From Coprococcus aceti (GTDB lineage: Bacteria; Bacillota; Clostridia; Lachnospirales; Lachnospiraceae), in NCBI RefSeq assembly GCF_025567285.1, contig NZ_JAOQJT010000008.1:62001-126000 (forward strand): a stretch of DNA of 64,000 nucleotides, written 5' to 3'. Below the pieces are notes generated by a model that saw nothing but the letters and a program-made list of their open reading frames with translations, was not told the DNA's origin and made no database searches. A program made the position numbers and the translations under genes. Position 1 is the first letter of the stretch. Every line of letters begins with the position of its first letter. Below, one piece after another: positions 26,653 to 34,735 of the stretch.

Positions 26653-27303
26653 ATGATATACGTATTTGTGGACTTTGAAATGAATATGATAGATTCAGAG
26701 TATAAGAAGGAAAAGAAAATATGTAAGAGCGAGATCATAGAGATCGGTGCAGTTAAACTGGATGAAGATTATAATGAGATAGATTCGTTTAAGAGTTATG
26801 TGAAGCCGGCATATGGAACCATGGCTTCGCGTATAATAAAGCTCACAGGAATAACAGATGATATGGTGGAGAATGCTCCTTCATATGCTTTTGCCATGGG
26901 GAGCTTTATAGAGTGGTGTGCTGATGCCGATGTGATATACGCATGGAGTGAGAATGACCTGAGACAGCTCCGCAAGGAGGCCAGGCTGAAGGAATACACG
27001 CACCCCGGGCTGGAAAGTATCATATCAAGGTGGAAGGATTTCCAGAAGGAATATGCCAAGCTCATAGGAACGTCAAGAAGGATATCACTGTCGGACGCTG
27101 TGTTTTATCTGGGAGAAAACTTTCAGGGGGCAGAGCATGATGCCCTGTGGGATGCCAGGAATACCGCTGAGGTGTTCAAGCTCTCAAAGGATGAGGAGAA
27201 TTTTTTCAGGATCATGGCCCCGGTCATCGATGTGTACAAGCCCAAGAAGAATCTGACATATTCCCTGTCCGAGGCATTTGGAGATATACATCTGGGTGAA
27301 TAG
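26653..27303 (+). CDS. DEDDh 3'-5' exonuclease (KapD/DnaQ-like)
   Basis: Predicted nuclease of 216 residues. ExoI motif VFVDFEMN with Asp-Glu, EIIEIGAVKL, ExoII Asp in YAWSENDLRQL, and ExoIII H-x4-D in EHDALWDARNTA. This resembles KapD and ERI-1-type RNA/DNA exonucleases rather than the polymerase proofreader. The C-terminal 40 residues are unique. Followed after 53 bases by the AI-2E gene. Substrate unknown. Confidence 0.88.
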   Translation: MIYVFVDFEMNMIDSEYKKEKKICKSEIIEIGAVKLDEDYNEIDSFKSYVKPAYGTMASRIIKLTGITDDMVENAPSYAFAMGSFIEWCADADVIYAWSENDLRQLRKEARLKEYTHPGLESIISRWKDFQKEYAKLIGTSRRISLSDAVFYLGENFQGAEHDALWDARNTAEVFKLSKDEENFFRIMAPVIDVYKPKKNLTYSLSEAFGDIHLGE

Positions 27304-27356
27304 ATATGTAATTGATGACTACATAGAATAATAATGTGGATTATTAGGAGGACTTC

Positions 27357-28766
27357 ATGAACTGGAATAAGAGGGATACAGTGAGGACCGTGATTATATT
27401 GTGCGGTGTGGTGCTGTTTGCATATGTACTGTTTAATTTTGATAAGGTGTCCAGTATGTTCAGCTGGCTCATCAATATACTCATGCCATTTGTCATAGGA
27501 TTTGCCATAGCATTTGTGGTGAATGTACCTATGAAGGGACTTGAAAAGGTATTGTTTAAGAATAAAGACAGCAGACTGTACAGGTTCAGGAGACCAGTGT
27601 GCCTCATACTGTCGTTCCTGTGCATAATAGCTGTTCTCACGTTTGCAATAACTATGATCATACCTGAGATGTCCAAGACTATAACTATGTTTGCAGAGAA
27701 GCTGCCATCGGCCATGGATGATATACAGAGGAAGGCGATCAAGCTGATGAAGGACCAGCCGGAGATAGTGGATAAGATAAAGAGTATCAATATTAATTGG
27801 GATGCACTTATATCAAATGTGGTTGGTATTGTGAAGAACGGCGGCAGCAGTGTATTGTCTTCCACGTTCTCCATTGCCAGCAGTGTGGTAGGCGCCGTGG
27901 TCGATGTTCTGGTGGGACTGTTCTTTGCGTGCTACATACTGGCTCAGAAGGAGACTCTGGAGAAGCAGGTAAAGGGTGTATTGTATGCGGTGTTCAGGGA
28001 AGAAAAGGCGGACCGATTCATTCAGACTTGTGTTCTTGCGGATAAGACCTTCTCCAAGTTCATCTCAGGTCAGTGCCTTGAGGCGTGCATACTTGGACTT
28101 ATGTTTTTCATTACGATGACCATATTCCGTATTCCGTATGCGCTTACGGTCAGCATCATCATAGCAGTATTTGCACTGATCCCGGTTGTTGGAGCATTTG
28201 TCGGATGTTTTGCCGGAACGATTATGATCCTGGTAGAGGATCCGAAGCGTGCCATAGTGTTTCTGATCATATTTGTCGTGCTGCAGCAGATAGAGGGTAA
28301 CTTCATATATCCTCATGTTGTTGGTGGTTCGGTGGGACTTCCATCTATATGGGTACTTGTGGCGGTCATGCTTGGAGGTGATATGTTGGGCATTCTGGGT
28401 ATGCTCATATTTGTACCGCTTTTCTCCGTCCTGTATGCGATGTCTGAAGAATATGTGGTTAAGAGACTCAGAGACAAGGGCATATCGTGGAGGAAATATA
28501 ATCTGGCATGCAACATCCCCGAGGGGCGATGGAATGGAAGGCTGGATGAGGAATGTGCGTCTGATGTCAGCAAGGTGGACGCCGGGCAGACCGGGACGAA
28601 TGAGTCAAATGCACCGGGCAGTACAGCCGGAAGCGGCAATTCTGGGAAAAACAACACAAGCAGAAACAATACGGGAAGAAATAGCTCAGAAAGAAATAAC
28701 ATAGAAAGAAACAATACAGACAGAAACAGTAACAGAAATAAAAACTACAAGAAGAGAAAGAAATAA
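27357..28766 (+). CDS. AI-2E family transporter (PerM/YtvI-like)
   Basis: Integral membrane protein, 469 residues with about eight helices, containing the AI-2E family signatures GSVGLPSIWVLVAVMLGG and LGMLIFVPLFSVLYA near the end of the membrane part. The family contains exporters of uncertain substrate and Na+/H+ antiporters. An unusual tail of about 60 residues (NNTSRNNTGRNSSERNN and on) is almost only Asn, Arg, Ser and Thr, ending KKRKK; it is a repeat-derived, disordered cytoplasmic tail. Confidence 0.9.
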   Translation: MNWNKRDTVRTVIILCGVVLFAYVLFNFDKVSSMFSWLINILMPFVIGFAIAFVVNVPMKGLEKVLFKNKDSRLYRFRRPVCLILSFLCIIAVLTFAITMIIPEMSKTITMFAEKLPSAMDDIQRKAIKLMKDQPEIVDKIKSININWDALISNVVGIVKNGGSSVLSSTFSIASSVVGAVVDVLVGLFFACYILAQKETLEKQVKGVLYAVFREEKADRFIQTCVLADKTFSKFISGQCLEACILGLMFFITMTIFRIPYALTVSIIIAVFALIPVVGAFVGCFAGTIMILVEDPKRAIVFLIIFVVLQQIEGNFIYPHVVGGSVGLPSIWVLVAVMLGGDMLGILGMLIFVPLFSVLYAMSEEYVVKRLRDKGISWRKYNLACNIPEGRWNGRLDEECASDVSKVDAGQTGTNESNAPGSTAGSGNSGKNNTSRNNTGRNSSERNNIERNNTDRNSNRNKNYKKRKK

Positions 28767-28811
28767 CGGCTCATATATGGCATCATCTGTGTGGTGATAC
28801 ATATAGCCGTT
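28764..28811 (+). other. Intercistronic stem-loop
   Basis: AACGGCT and AGCCGTT close a broken stem (with ATATATG/CATAT and CATCA/TGGTG steps) between the AI-2E and DUF815 genes. There is no T-run; it may process or stabilise the transcript. Confidence 0.5.
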
Positions 28812-28830
28812 CAGAAAGAAGGATATACAC

Positions 28831-30135
28831 ATGTACAGAGACATAGCGAAATTGGTTTTATACAGAGATCTTGGAGAGGACAGCATACTTATGAAGCTGT
28901 CTGGAATATTTGAGGATTTTGATCTCAAGAGGTGTGAGAATGCGGAGCTGTGTGCCCGCATATACGATCAGATCAAGAGACTTCTGGATCTTGCTACCAG
29001 TTATGGATTCGATAAGAATCTGTGGCACAACTATCTGGCATTTATACTCATCACCAATGAGAACTCATTCAGTATAACCAGTGAGAAGGTGGGAGCAAAT
29101 GACGGAACAGTTAATTATTTTGCAAAGAATGATTTCAGGATATTCAAGAAGCTGTTCGACTTTGATTTCTCAGAGATAGAGAGCGCACTTGGAATAGATT
29201 GTTTCTCAACTATCAACAATTACAAGTCTATTGGCAAGAAGGAGAGAATGTACAATAAGAATGTCAGCGAGAAGGTTCAGGCTGTCAGCAATGCGATAGA
29301 GGAGGCTGAGAACGAGGACCAGATATTTGACATAGTGACATCATTCTACAAGGCATATGGTGTTGGTATGTTCGGTCTCAACAAAGCGTTCAGGATCACC
29401 CGTGAGCATGGAGATCTGGAGTTTGTACCTATAAATAACACAGAGGATGTCATGCTGGATGATCTCATCGGATATGAGATCCAGAAGAAGAAGATCGTGG
29501 ACAACACTGAGGCATTTGTGGAGGGCCGCAAGGCGAACAATGCACTTCTCTTTGGTGACAGTGGAACAGGAAAGTCAACCACGATCAAGGCGATCATCAA
29601 CGAGTACTATGACAGAGGACTTCGTATGATAGAGATATACAAGCATCAGTTCCAGGATCTGTCGCAGGTCATATCGCTTATCAAGAACAGAAATTACAGA
29701 TTTATCATATACATGGATGATCTTTCATTTGAGGAATTTGAGATAGAGTACAAGTACCTCAAGGCTGTCATCGAGGGTGGACTTGAGATCAGACCTGACA
29801 ATGTGCTCATATATGCCACATCCAACCGCCGTCATCTCATCAAGGAGACATGGAACGACAGGAATGATATGGAGAATAACAATGGTATTCACAGAAGTGA
29901 TACCATTCAGGAGAAGCTGTCACTGGTCAACAGATTCGGAGTCACGATCAGCTATAGCGCACCTTCACAGAAGGAATACTTTGAGATCGTCAAGGGACTT
30001 GCTGAGAAGGAGCACATCACCATGGACGAGAAGGAGCTCTGCGCAGAGGCAAACAAGTGGGAGCTTGCACATGGCGGCATAAGCGGACGTACTGCACAGC
30101 AGTTTATCAACTACCTTAAGGGGCAGGGATTGTAA
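28831..30135 (+). CDS. AAA ATPase, DUF815 family
   Basis: Cytoplasmic ATPase of 434 residues. The N-terminal 190 residues are helical; then an AAA module with Walker A FGDSGTGKSTT, Walker B-like FIIYMDDLSFEEFE, sensor 1 IYATSNRRHL and the C-terminal lid with GGISGRTAQQFINYL. The order and the DDLSFE motif are those of DUF815, a family without assigned function. It precedes a single-pass small protein and an AIR-synthase-like gene, which have their own promoter. Confidence 0.88.
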   Translation: MYRDIAKLVLYRDLGEDSILMKLSGIFEDFDLKRCENAELCARIYDQIKRLLDLATSYGFDKNLWHNYLAFILITNENSFSITSEKVGANDGTVNYFAKNDFRIFKKLFDFDFSEIESALGIDCFSTINNYKSIGKKERMYNKNVSEKVQAVSNAIEEAENEDQIFDIVTSFYKAYGVGMFGLNKAFRITREHGDLEFVPINNTEDVMLDDLIGYEIQKKKIVDNTEAFVEGRKANNALLFGDSGTGKSTTIKAIINEYYDRGLRMIEIYKHQFQDLSQVISLIKNRNYRFIIYMDDLSFEEFEIEYKYLKAVIEGGLEIRPDNVLIYATSNRRHLIKETWNDRNDMENNNGIHRSDTIQEKLSLVNRFGVTISYSAPSQKEYFEIVKGLAEKEHITMDEKELCAEANKWELAHGGISGRTAQQFINYLKGQGL

Positions 30136-30147
30136 AAATAATTGCTG

Positions 30148-30176
30148 TTGAACTACGGTTTATATTTTGTTATTAT
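30148..30176 (+). promoter_or_regulatory. Promoter of the small membrane protein gene
   Basis: TTGAAC (30148-30153), 17-base spacer, TATTAT (30171-30176), about 48 bases before ATG 30224. Confidence 0.7.
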
Positions 30177-30223
30177 TAAGTTAATTTTGTAGAGCAAGAT
30201 ACTTTGATAAGGAGTGTGGAAAG

Positions 30224-30328
30224 ATGATAGATCTCAGCAGCAAGAAAGGTAAGACACTGGTATCCAGAATAATTGTTGTGGTTCTGTGTATCGCTATGGT
30301 TGTTACACTTTTAGTTTCAGCATTCTAA
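30224..30328 (+). CDS. 34-residue single-pass membrane protein
   Basis: Short gene: MIDLSSKKGKTLVSR, then a hydrophobic helix (IIVVVLCIAMVVTLLVSAF) ending at the stop. A promoter 50 bases upstream and TAAGGAG 10 bases before ATG support expression. Basic residues before the helix predict the C-terminus outside. Function unknown; it is 30 bases before the AIR-synthase-like gene. Confidence 0.65.
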   Translation: MIDLSSKKGKTLVSRIIVVVLCIAMVVTLLVSAF

Positions 30329-30358
30329 TAGGAAAACAGGTCGAATTGGAGAGTAGAT

Positions 30359-31363
30359 ATGAGAGGAAAGTTTGGAGAGCACCAGACGGTGCGATCGATA
30401 CTTAAGAGTCTGCCACGTACTGTCCACGACGATGTGACGAGAGCCGGAATAGGAGATGACTATGCCCGGCTCTTGTTGCGTGATGGGGGTAGCGGAGACA
30501 CCGGCGCAGCTAAAAGCGTGAATGTTGCGGCTGGTGTGTGCTGTGACAGCGGGTATATGGGACTCAGACTTGATATAGCGAGACTTTACAACAGTATAAG
30601 GATTGGCGGATATATGCCATGGGCGGCAGTAGATACCATAGTTATGCCTGATGACGATGAACGACGCATGAAGAAACTGCTCAGAAAGCTTGCGGGCATA
30701 TGTGCGGAGTACGGCGTTGACATAGTGACGGGACATACTGAGGTGAACAGTGCTGTTGCCGAGCCAATTATAAGTTTGACAATGATGGGAATATCTGTAG
30801 GTCAGGAACATGCAGGATATGATGATTTAGACCTGTGTGGATCAAAACGACTGGCCGGTATGGACATTGTTATGTGTGGACAGACTGGCGTTGGGGGAAC
30901 TTTGCAGCTCTACTATGACAATCAGAAGGAACTTTTTGAGAGATATTCGGAGAGTTATCTGAGACCTGTGGAGCAGCTCGAGCAGCTTATACTGCTTGGC
31001 GGCCAGGTTGACATAGCATTAGATCATGGCTGTATATATTCACACGACATATCGAGGGGTGGCGTATTTGCAGCTCTCTGGGAGATGGGAGATGCGCTGA
31101 AGTGCGGGCTTGAGGTATGTCATGACAATATACCGATACTTCAGGAGACAATAGAGATATGTGAGCACACCGGGGATAATCCGTATATGATAGATGGTTG
31201 TGGCGCAGCACTTTTTGTGGTTCCAGACGGAGACCATCTGACTGATAAGTTATACGAGGCAGGATATGAGGCTTCAGTCATAGGCCATCTTACGGAAAAA
31301 AGCGATAGGGTTGTGGTGCACGACGACGAGAGGAGATTTCTTACACCGCCAAGGTTTTTATAG
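30359..31363 (+). CDS. AIR synthase-related protein (PurM/HypE/ThiL fold)
   Basis: 334 residues. N-terminal GIGDDYA motif of the ATP-binding half; VDIVTGHTEV in the middle; C-terminal HDISRGGVFAALWEM and DGCGAALFVV, all typical of HypE-like AIR-synthase relatives. No hyp, thi, pur or sel gene is near. The conserved TTD segment of HypE is VAAGVCCDSGY here. The family makes ATP-dependent phosphorylated intermediates; the substrate is unknown. A start at 30359 follows GGAGAG, and the frame runs to 10 bases before trmL. Confidence 0.75.
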   Translation: MRGKFGEHQTVRSILKSLPRTVHDDVTRAGIGDDYARLLLRDGGSGDTGAAKSVNVAAGVCCDSGYMGLRLDIARLYNSIRIGGYMPWAAVDTIVMPDDDERRMKKLLRKLAGICAEYGVDIVTGHTEVNSAVAEPIISLTMMGISVGQEHAGYDDLDLCGSKRLAGMDIVMCGQTGVGGTLQLYYDNQKELFERYSESYLRPVEQLEQLILLGGQVDIALDHGCIYSHDISRGGVFAALWEMGDALKCGLEVCHDNIPILQETIEICEHTGDNPYMIDGCGAALFVVPDGDHLTDKLYEAGYEASVIGHLTEKSDRVVVHDDERRFLTPPRFL

Positions 31364-31373
31364 GAGGAGTAGT

Positions 31374-31871
31374 ATGCTAAATATAGTATTACATGAGCCG
31401 GAGATCCCGGCCAATACAGGCAACATAGGAAGAACATGTGTGGCAGCAGGCGCAATACTGCATCTCATAGAGCCGCTGGGCTTCCAGATAAATGAGAAAC
31501 AGCTGAAGCGTGCCGGGCTTGATTACTGGGACAAGCTGGATGTGACAACGTATGTGAATTTCGAGGATTTCCTTGCAAAGAATCCCGGAGCAAAGATATA
31601 CATGGCGACAACCAAAGCCAGGAAGAAATATACAGATGTGAAGTTTGAGGATGACGCATACATCATGTTCGGCAAGGAGAGCGCGGGTATACCTGAGGAG
31701 ATCCTGGTTGATTATAAGGATACATCTATCAGGATTCCGATGTTCCCAGACATTCGTTCACTGAATCTGGGCAACTCTGTGGCAATAGTGCTGTATGAAG
31801 CACTCAGACAGAATGATTTCCCAGGTCTAGAGGAAGCAGGGAATCTACATCGCCTTAGTTGGGACATGTAG
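31374..31871 (+). CDS. trmL: tRNA (cytidine(34)-2'-O)-methyltransferase TrmL
   Basis: SPOUT methyltransferase of 165 residues that modifies the wobble base of tRNA-Leu. Conserved blocks: VLHEPEIPANTGNIGRTC, FGKESAGIPEE, and the knot segment IRSLNLGNSVAIVLYEALRQ. ATG 31374 follows TAGGAGGAG; a longer frame back to 31311 overlaps the preceding gene and is rejected. Confidence 0.95.
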   Translation: MLNIVLHEPEIPANTGNIGRTCVAAGAILHLIEPLGFQINEKQLKRAGLDYWDKLDVTTYVNFEDFLAKNPGAKIYMATTKARKKYTDVKFEDDAYIMFGKESAGIPEEILVDYKDTSIRIPMFPDIRSLNLGNSVAIVLYEALRQNDFPGLEEAGNLHRLSWDM

Positions 31872-31890
31872 TGATAGAGGGGGAATATAA

Positions 31891-32958
31891 ATGGCGTATC
31901 CTACAAGTGGAAAAAAGATGCTGAACATATGCATTCTGGACATACTGAAGAAATATACGGACTGTGACCACACCATGGATCAGAAGGATATCATTGCGAA
32001 GCTCAAAGAGGATTATGATATAACTGTGGACAGAAAATCCGTAAAGGCAAATCTCAACTGTCTGGTGGATTATGGCTATGACATTGAGTACACCGAGACT
32101 GAGCGAGAAAAGAAGGATGGCACAAAGGAGATACTCACGTCGAACTGGTATTACAACCACGAGTTTGACGATGCAGAGCTTCGAATGATGATAGACAGTA
32201 TCCTGTTCTCCAAGACCATACCGGCTGGTCAGGCAAGCCAGCTCATAGACAAGATAGCAGGTCTGTCAAATATATATTTTACAAACAAGATGACGCATGT
32301 GAGCAGTCTTCCGGGACTTGAGCACACCAGCAACAAGCAGACACTGTTCAATGTTGGCATGATAGACGATGCCATATCTGAGAAGAAGCAGATATCATTT
32401 GTGTACAATAATTATGGTGAGGACAAGAAGCTTCATCCGAGGCGGGAGGAGCCTTATGTGGTCAATCCATATCAGATGGTGGCGAATGACGGAAAGTATT
32501 ACCTCATCTGCAATTACGACAAGTATGACAATCTGTCGAATTACAGAGTGGATAAGATGACACAGGTCCAGATAGTTGACAGGCCTGTGAAGAACCGCAC
32601 AGAGGTAAAGGGAATGGAGCATGGACTCAACCTTCCAAAGCATATGGCTGAGCATATCTATATGTTTGCCGATGAGCCGGTGACCATAGTGATGCGTGTC
32701 AGAAAGGCTGCCATATCGGATGTGGTGGATTGGTTTGGAAGAAACTTTGATGTGGTCGATGAAAATATAGCCAGACAGTACGAAGGCTTCAGGGAGACTG
32801 AGGATGATGTAACTTACGTGCGGCTTGTGTGCAGCCGTCAGGCGATGGCGCACTGGGCGATGCAGTATGGAACCTCGGTGGAGGTCATTTATCCCACAGA
32901 GCTCAGAGCCCAGATCGGTGAGGCTGTAAAGGAAATGAATAACAAATATAATAATTAA
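31891..32958 (+). CDS. WYL-domain transcriptional regulator
   Basis: 355 residues. A winged-helix N-terminus (DQKDIIAKLKEDYDITVDRKSVKANLNCL) is followed by a WYL ligand-sensing domain from about residue 145 (ISFVYNNYGEDKKLHPR, YVVNPYQMVANDGKYYLI) and a C-terminal WCX extension. Related proteins control defence, DNA damage or unknown loci by binding nucleic-acid ligands. It lies 19 bases after trmL and ends at a terminator. Target genes are not apparent. Confidence 0.88.
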   Translation: MAYPTSGKKMLNICILDILKKYTDCDHTMDQKDIIAKLKEDYDITVDRKSVKANLNCLVDYGYDIEYTETEREKKDGTKEILTSNWYYNHEFDDAELRMMIDSILFSKTIPAGQASQLIDKIAGLSNIYFTNKMTHVSSLPGLEHTSNKQTLFNVGMIDDAISEKKQISFVYNNYGEDKKLHPRREEPYVVNPYQMVANDGKYYLICNYDKYDNLSNYRVDKMTQVQIVDRPVKNRTEVKGMEHGLNLPKHMAEHIYMFADEPVTIVMRVRKAAISDVVDWFGRNFDVVDENIARQYEGFRETEDDVTYVRLVCSRQAMAHWAMQYGTSVEVIYPTELRAQIGEAVKEMNNKYNN

Positions 32959-32964
32959 AGAGAT

Positions 32965-33002
32965 GGCTGTCAGTATATTTCAAAAAACTGGCAGCTTTTT
33001 TA
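32965..33002 (+). terminator. Terminator after the WYL regulator
   Basis: GCTGTCAGT and ACTGGCAGC form a stem with a 12-base loop, followed by TTTTTT. Confidence 0.88.
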
Positions 33003-33073
33003 TAAAAAAAATCGCTTTTACTGCAAGAAAACACAGATTTTGATCGGAATATATATTAGAAACACACGGGGAG

Positions 33074-33610
33074 GTGAATGATATAGTAACTAGGAACAAT
33101 TATATATCGAAGCTGAAACGGCATAATGAGAAAGCTCTGGAGTTTGTGGTTCAGGAATATGGCGGGCAGGTGAAAGCCGCTGTGTACAAGAATCTTTCGG
33201 GCATGCCGGAGGAAATTGAAGAGTGCATGGACGATGTGTTTCTGGATGTATGGAACAATATAGACAGATTTGACGAGAGCAAAGGCTCGTTCAGAAGCTG
33301 GATAACGGCAATTGCAAGATTCAGATCCATAGATTATCTGAGAAGATACAGCAGAAGATGTTCGGAGGAAGACATAGCAGACTATGAGAACAAGCTTGCA
33401 AATGACAACCTGCTGGAGATACTCAATGAGGAGATATCGGACAGCATGGAAAAGCTGCTGAGTGGTCTGTCGGATGAAGACAGGGACATCATTCTGAGGT
33501 ACTACTGGGATGACCAGTGTGTAGATGAGATAGCGGAAGATTATGGGGTATCTTCATCATCTATCTACAGCAGAATGTCCAGAGCAAGAAGTCGATTGAA
33601 ACAAGTATAA
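33074..33610 (+). CDS. ECF-like RNA polymerase sigma factor
   Basis: 178 residues. Region 2 (ALEFVVQEYGGQVKAAV, then DDVFLDVWNNIDRF and SFRSWITAIARFRSIDYLRR) and region 4 (DRDIILRYYWDDQCVDEIAEDYGVSSSSIYSRMSRARSRL) are complete. The GTG at 33074 overlaps its own GGGGAGGTGA ribosome site, an awkward arrangement; ATA 33083 would have ideal spacing. The next gene, 15 bases on, is the likely membrane anti-sigma. Confidence 0.9.
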   Translation: MNDIVTRNNYISKLKRHNEKALEFVVQEYGGQVKAAVYKNLSGMPEEIEECMDDVFLDVWNNIDRFDESKGSFRSWITAIARFRSIDYLRRYSRRCSEEDIADYENKLANDNLLEILNEEISDSMEKLLSGLSDEDRDIILRYYWDDQCVDEIAEDYGVSSSSIYSRMSRARSRLKQV

Positions 33611-33625
33611 AGGCGGTGAATGATC

Positions 33626-34666
33626 ATGAAAAACGGAAAAGACAGAAATGTATATGATGTTATGAACGATGTAAATGTGGACATTGAGACCATGGATATG
33701 TCGGATGAAGAGAAGGATGCCTGTGTGAAGAGGCTCAGGCACAAGGTGAAGGCGAGGGAAACCGGAAGAAATCATGGATGGAAGACGGCGGCAGCGGCAG
33801 TGGCGGCTGTTCTGATCCTGTCGGGAGGCGGACTGACATATGCAGCAGAGAACGGCTCGCTGGCATGGTTTTTTGACAGTCTGAGCAGGGAGACAGGAAG
33901 TGTTATTCCATCAAAATATGTGGACGAGAGCTACATAAATAACGAGTATAAGGGCAGTGTAAAGGTGATAACCGAGTCCGATGCAAAAGTAAGCTTTGAT
34001 CTGAAGAAGGTAGCAGTGGATGGCGATCAGGTCAACATTGCGATGGTGATCACATACGATGACTTTGACACAGAAAAATATGAGAGCTTTGATGCTCAGA
34101 TGCAGATAATAGAAGGCGGTGCGAACATCGTCAGTGAATATGCGGGCAGCACGGCTCCTGGCGATGGAATCTCGCTCACGAACAAGCAGACAATGTCTGA
34201 TATTGTATACAAGTTAAAAAAGAAAAATGCATACAAGGTGGGGGATGTCATCACCATGAGATGTAACAGCATTACCCTGTTCAACAAAAATAAATCAAGT
34301 GATGGCGCGGTCACCTATGTAGCAGACGAGGTGGATGGCCCTTGGACCTTACAGTTTAAGGTTCAGGATGATATGCAGGGACATAGTGTGGATGTATCCG
34401 GCATAGATGGCATTGAAAAATGTACAATAAATACAAAGGGCATAACCATTGACATTGCTGAAAATGCGGCGGTCGATGATGACTCGCTGGAGAATATAAT
34501 ACTTGAGATGACAGACAATAAAGAATTGAAAGATGTAGTATATGGAATCGGCAAGACCGGTGATGGCGACAGCATACAGAGAATGGAGTTGAACTTCACT
34601 AAGCCGATAGATGTTTCACAGGTGAAAAATGTGTGGATAGATGGTAGGAAATGTAAAGTGAAATAA
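33626..34666 (+). CDS. Membrane anti-sigma factor-like protein (DUF4179 type)
   Basis: 346 residues. A charged cytoplasmic part (residues 1-50), one membrane helix (about 53-72, AAAAVAAVLILSGGGLTYAA), then a large extracytoplasmic beta-rich region. This plan and the position behind the sigma gene fit anti-sigma factors of the DUF4179 family in Firmicutes. ATG 33626 has AAGGCGGTGA upstream; ATG 33620 is an alternative. The signal detected outside is unknown. Confidence 0.8.
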   Translation: MKNGKDRNVYDVMNDVNVDIETMDMSDEEKDACVKRLRHKVKARETGRNHGWKTAAAAVAAVLILSGGGLTYAAENGSLAWFFDSLSRETGSVIPSKYVDESYINNEYKGSVKVITESDAKVSFDLKKVAVDGDQVNIAMVITYDDFDTEKYESFDAQMQIIEGGANIVSEYAGSTAPGDGISLTNKQTMSDIVYKLKKKNAYKVGDVITMRCNSITLFNKNKSSDGAVTYVADEVDGPWTLQFKVQDDMQGHSVDVSGIDGIEKCTINTKGITIDIAENAAVDDDSLENIILEMTDNKELKDVVYGIGKTGDGDSIQRMELNFTKPIDVSQVKNVWIDGRKCKVK

Positions 34667-34670
34667 ATAG

Positions 34671-34720
34671 AGCCGGGGTATTACAACAGAGACATTCTCT
34701 GGGGTAATACCCCGGCTTTA
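34671..34720. terminator. Bidirectional terminator
   Basis: Fourteen-base perfect stem AGCCGGGGTATTAC / GTAATACCCCGGCT with TTTAAT after it and AT-rich sequence on the other side, between convergent genes. Confidence 0.9.
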
Positions 34721-34735
34721 ATATTCTGCGATATG

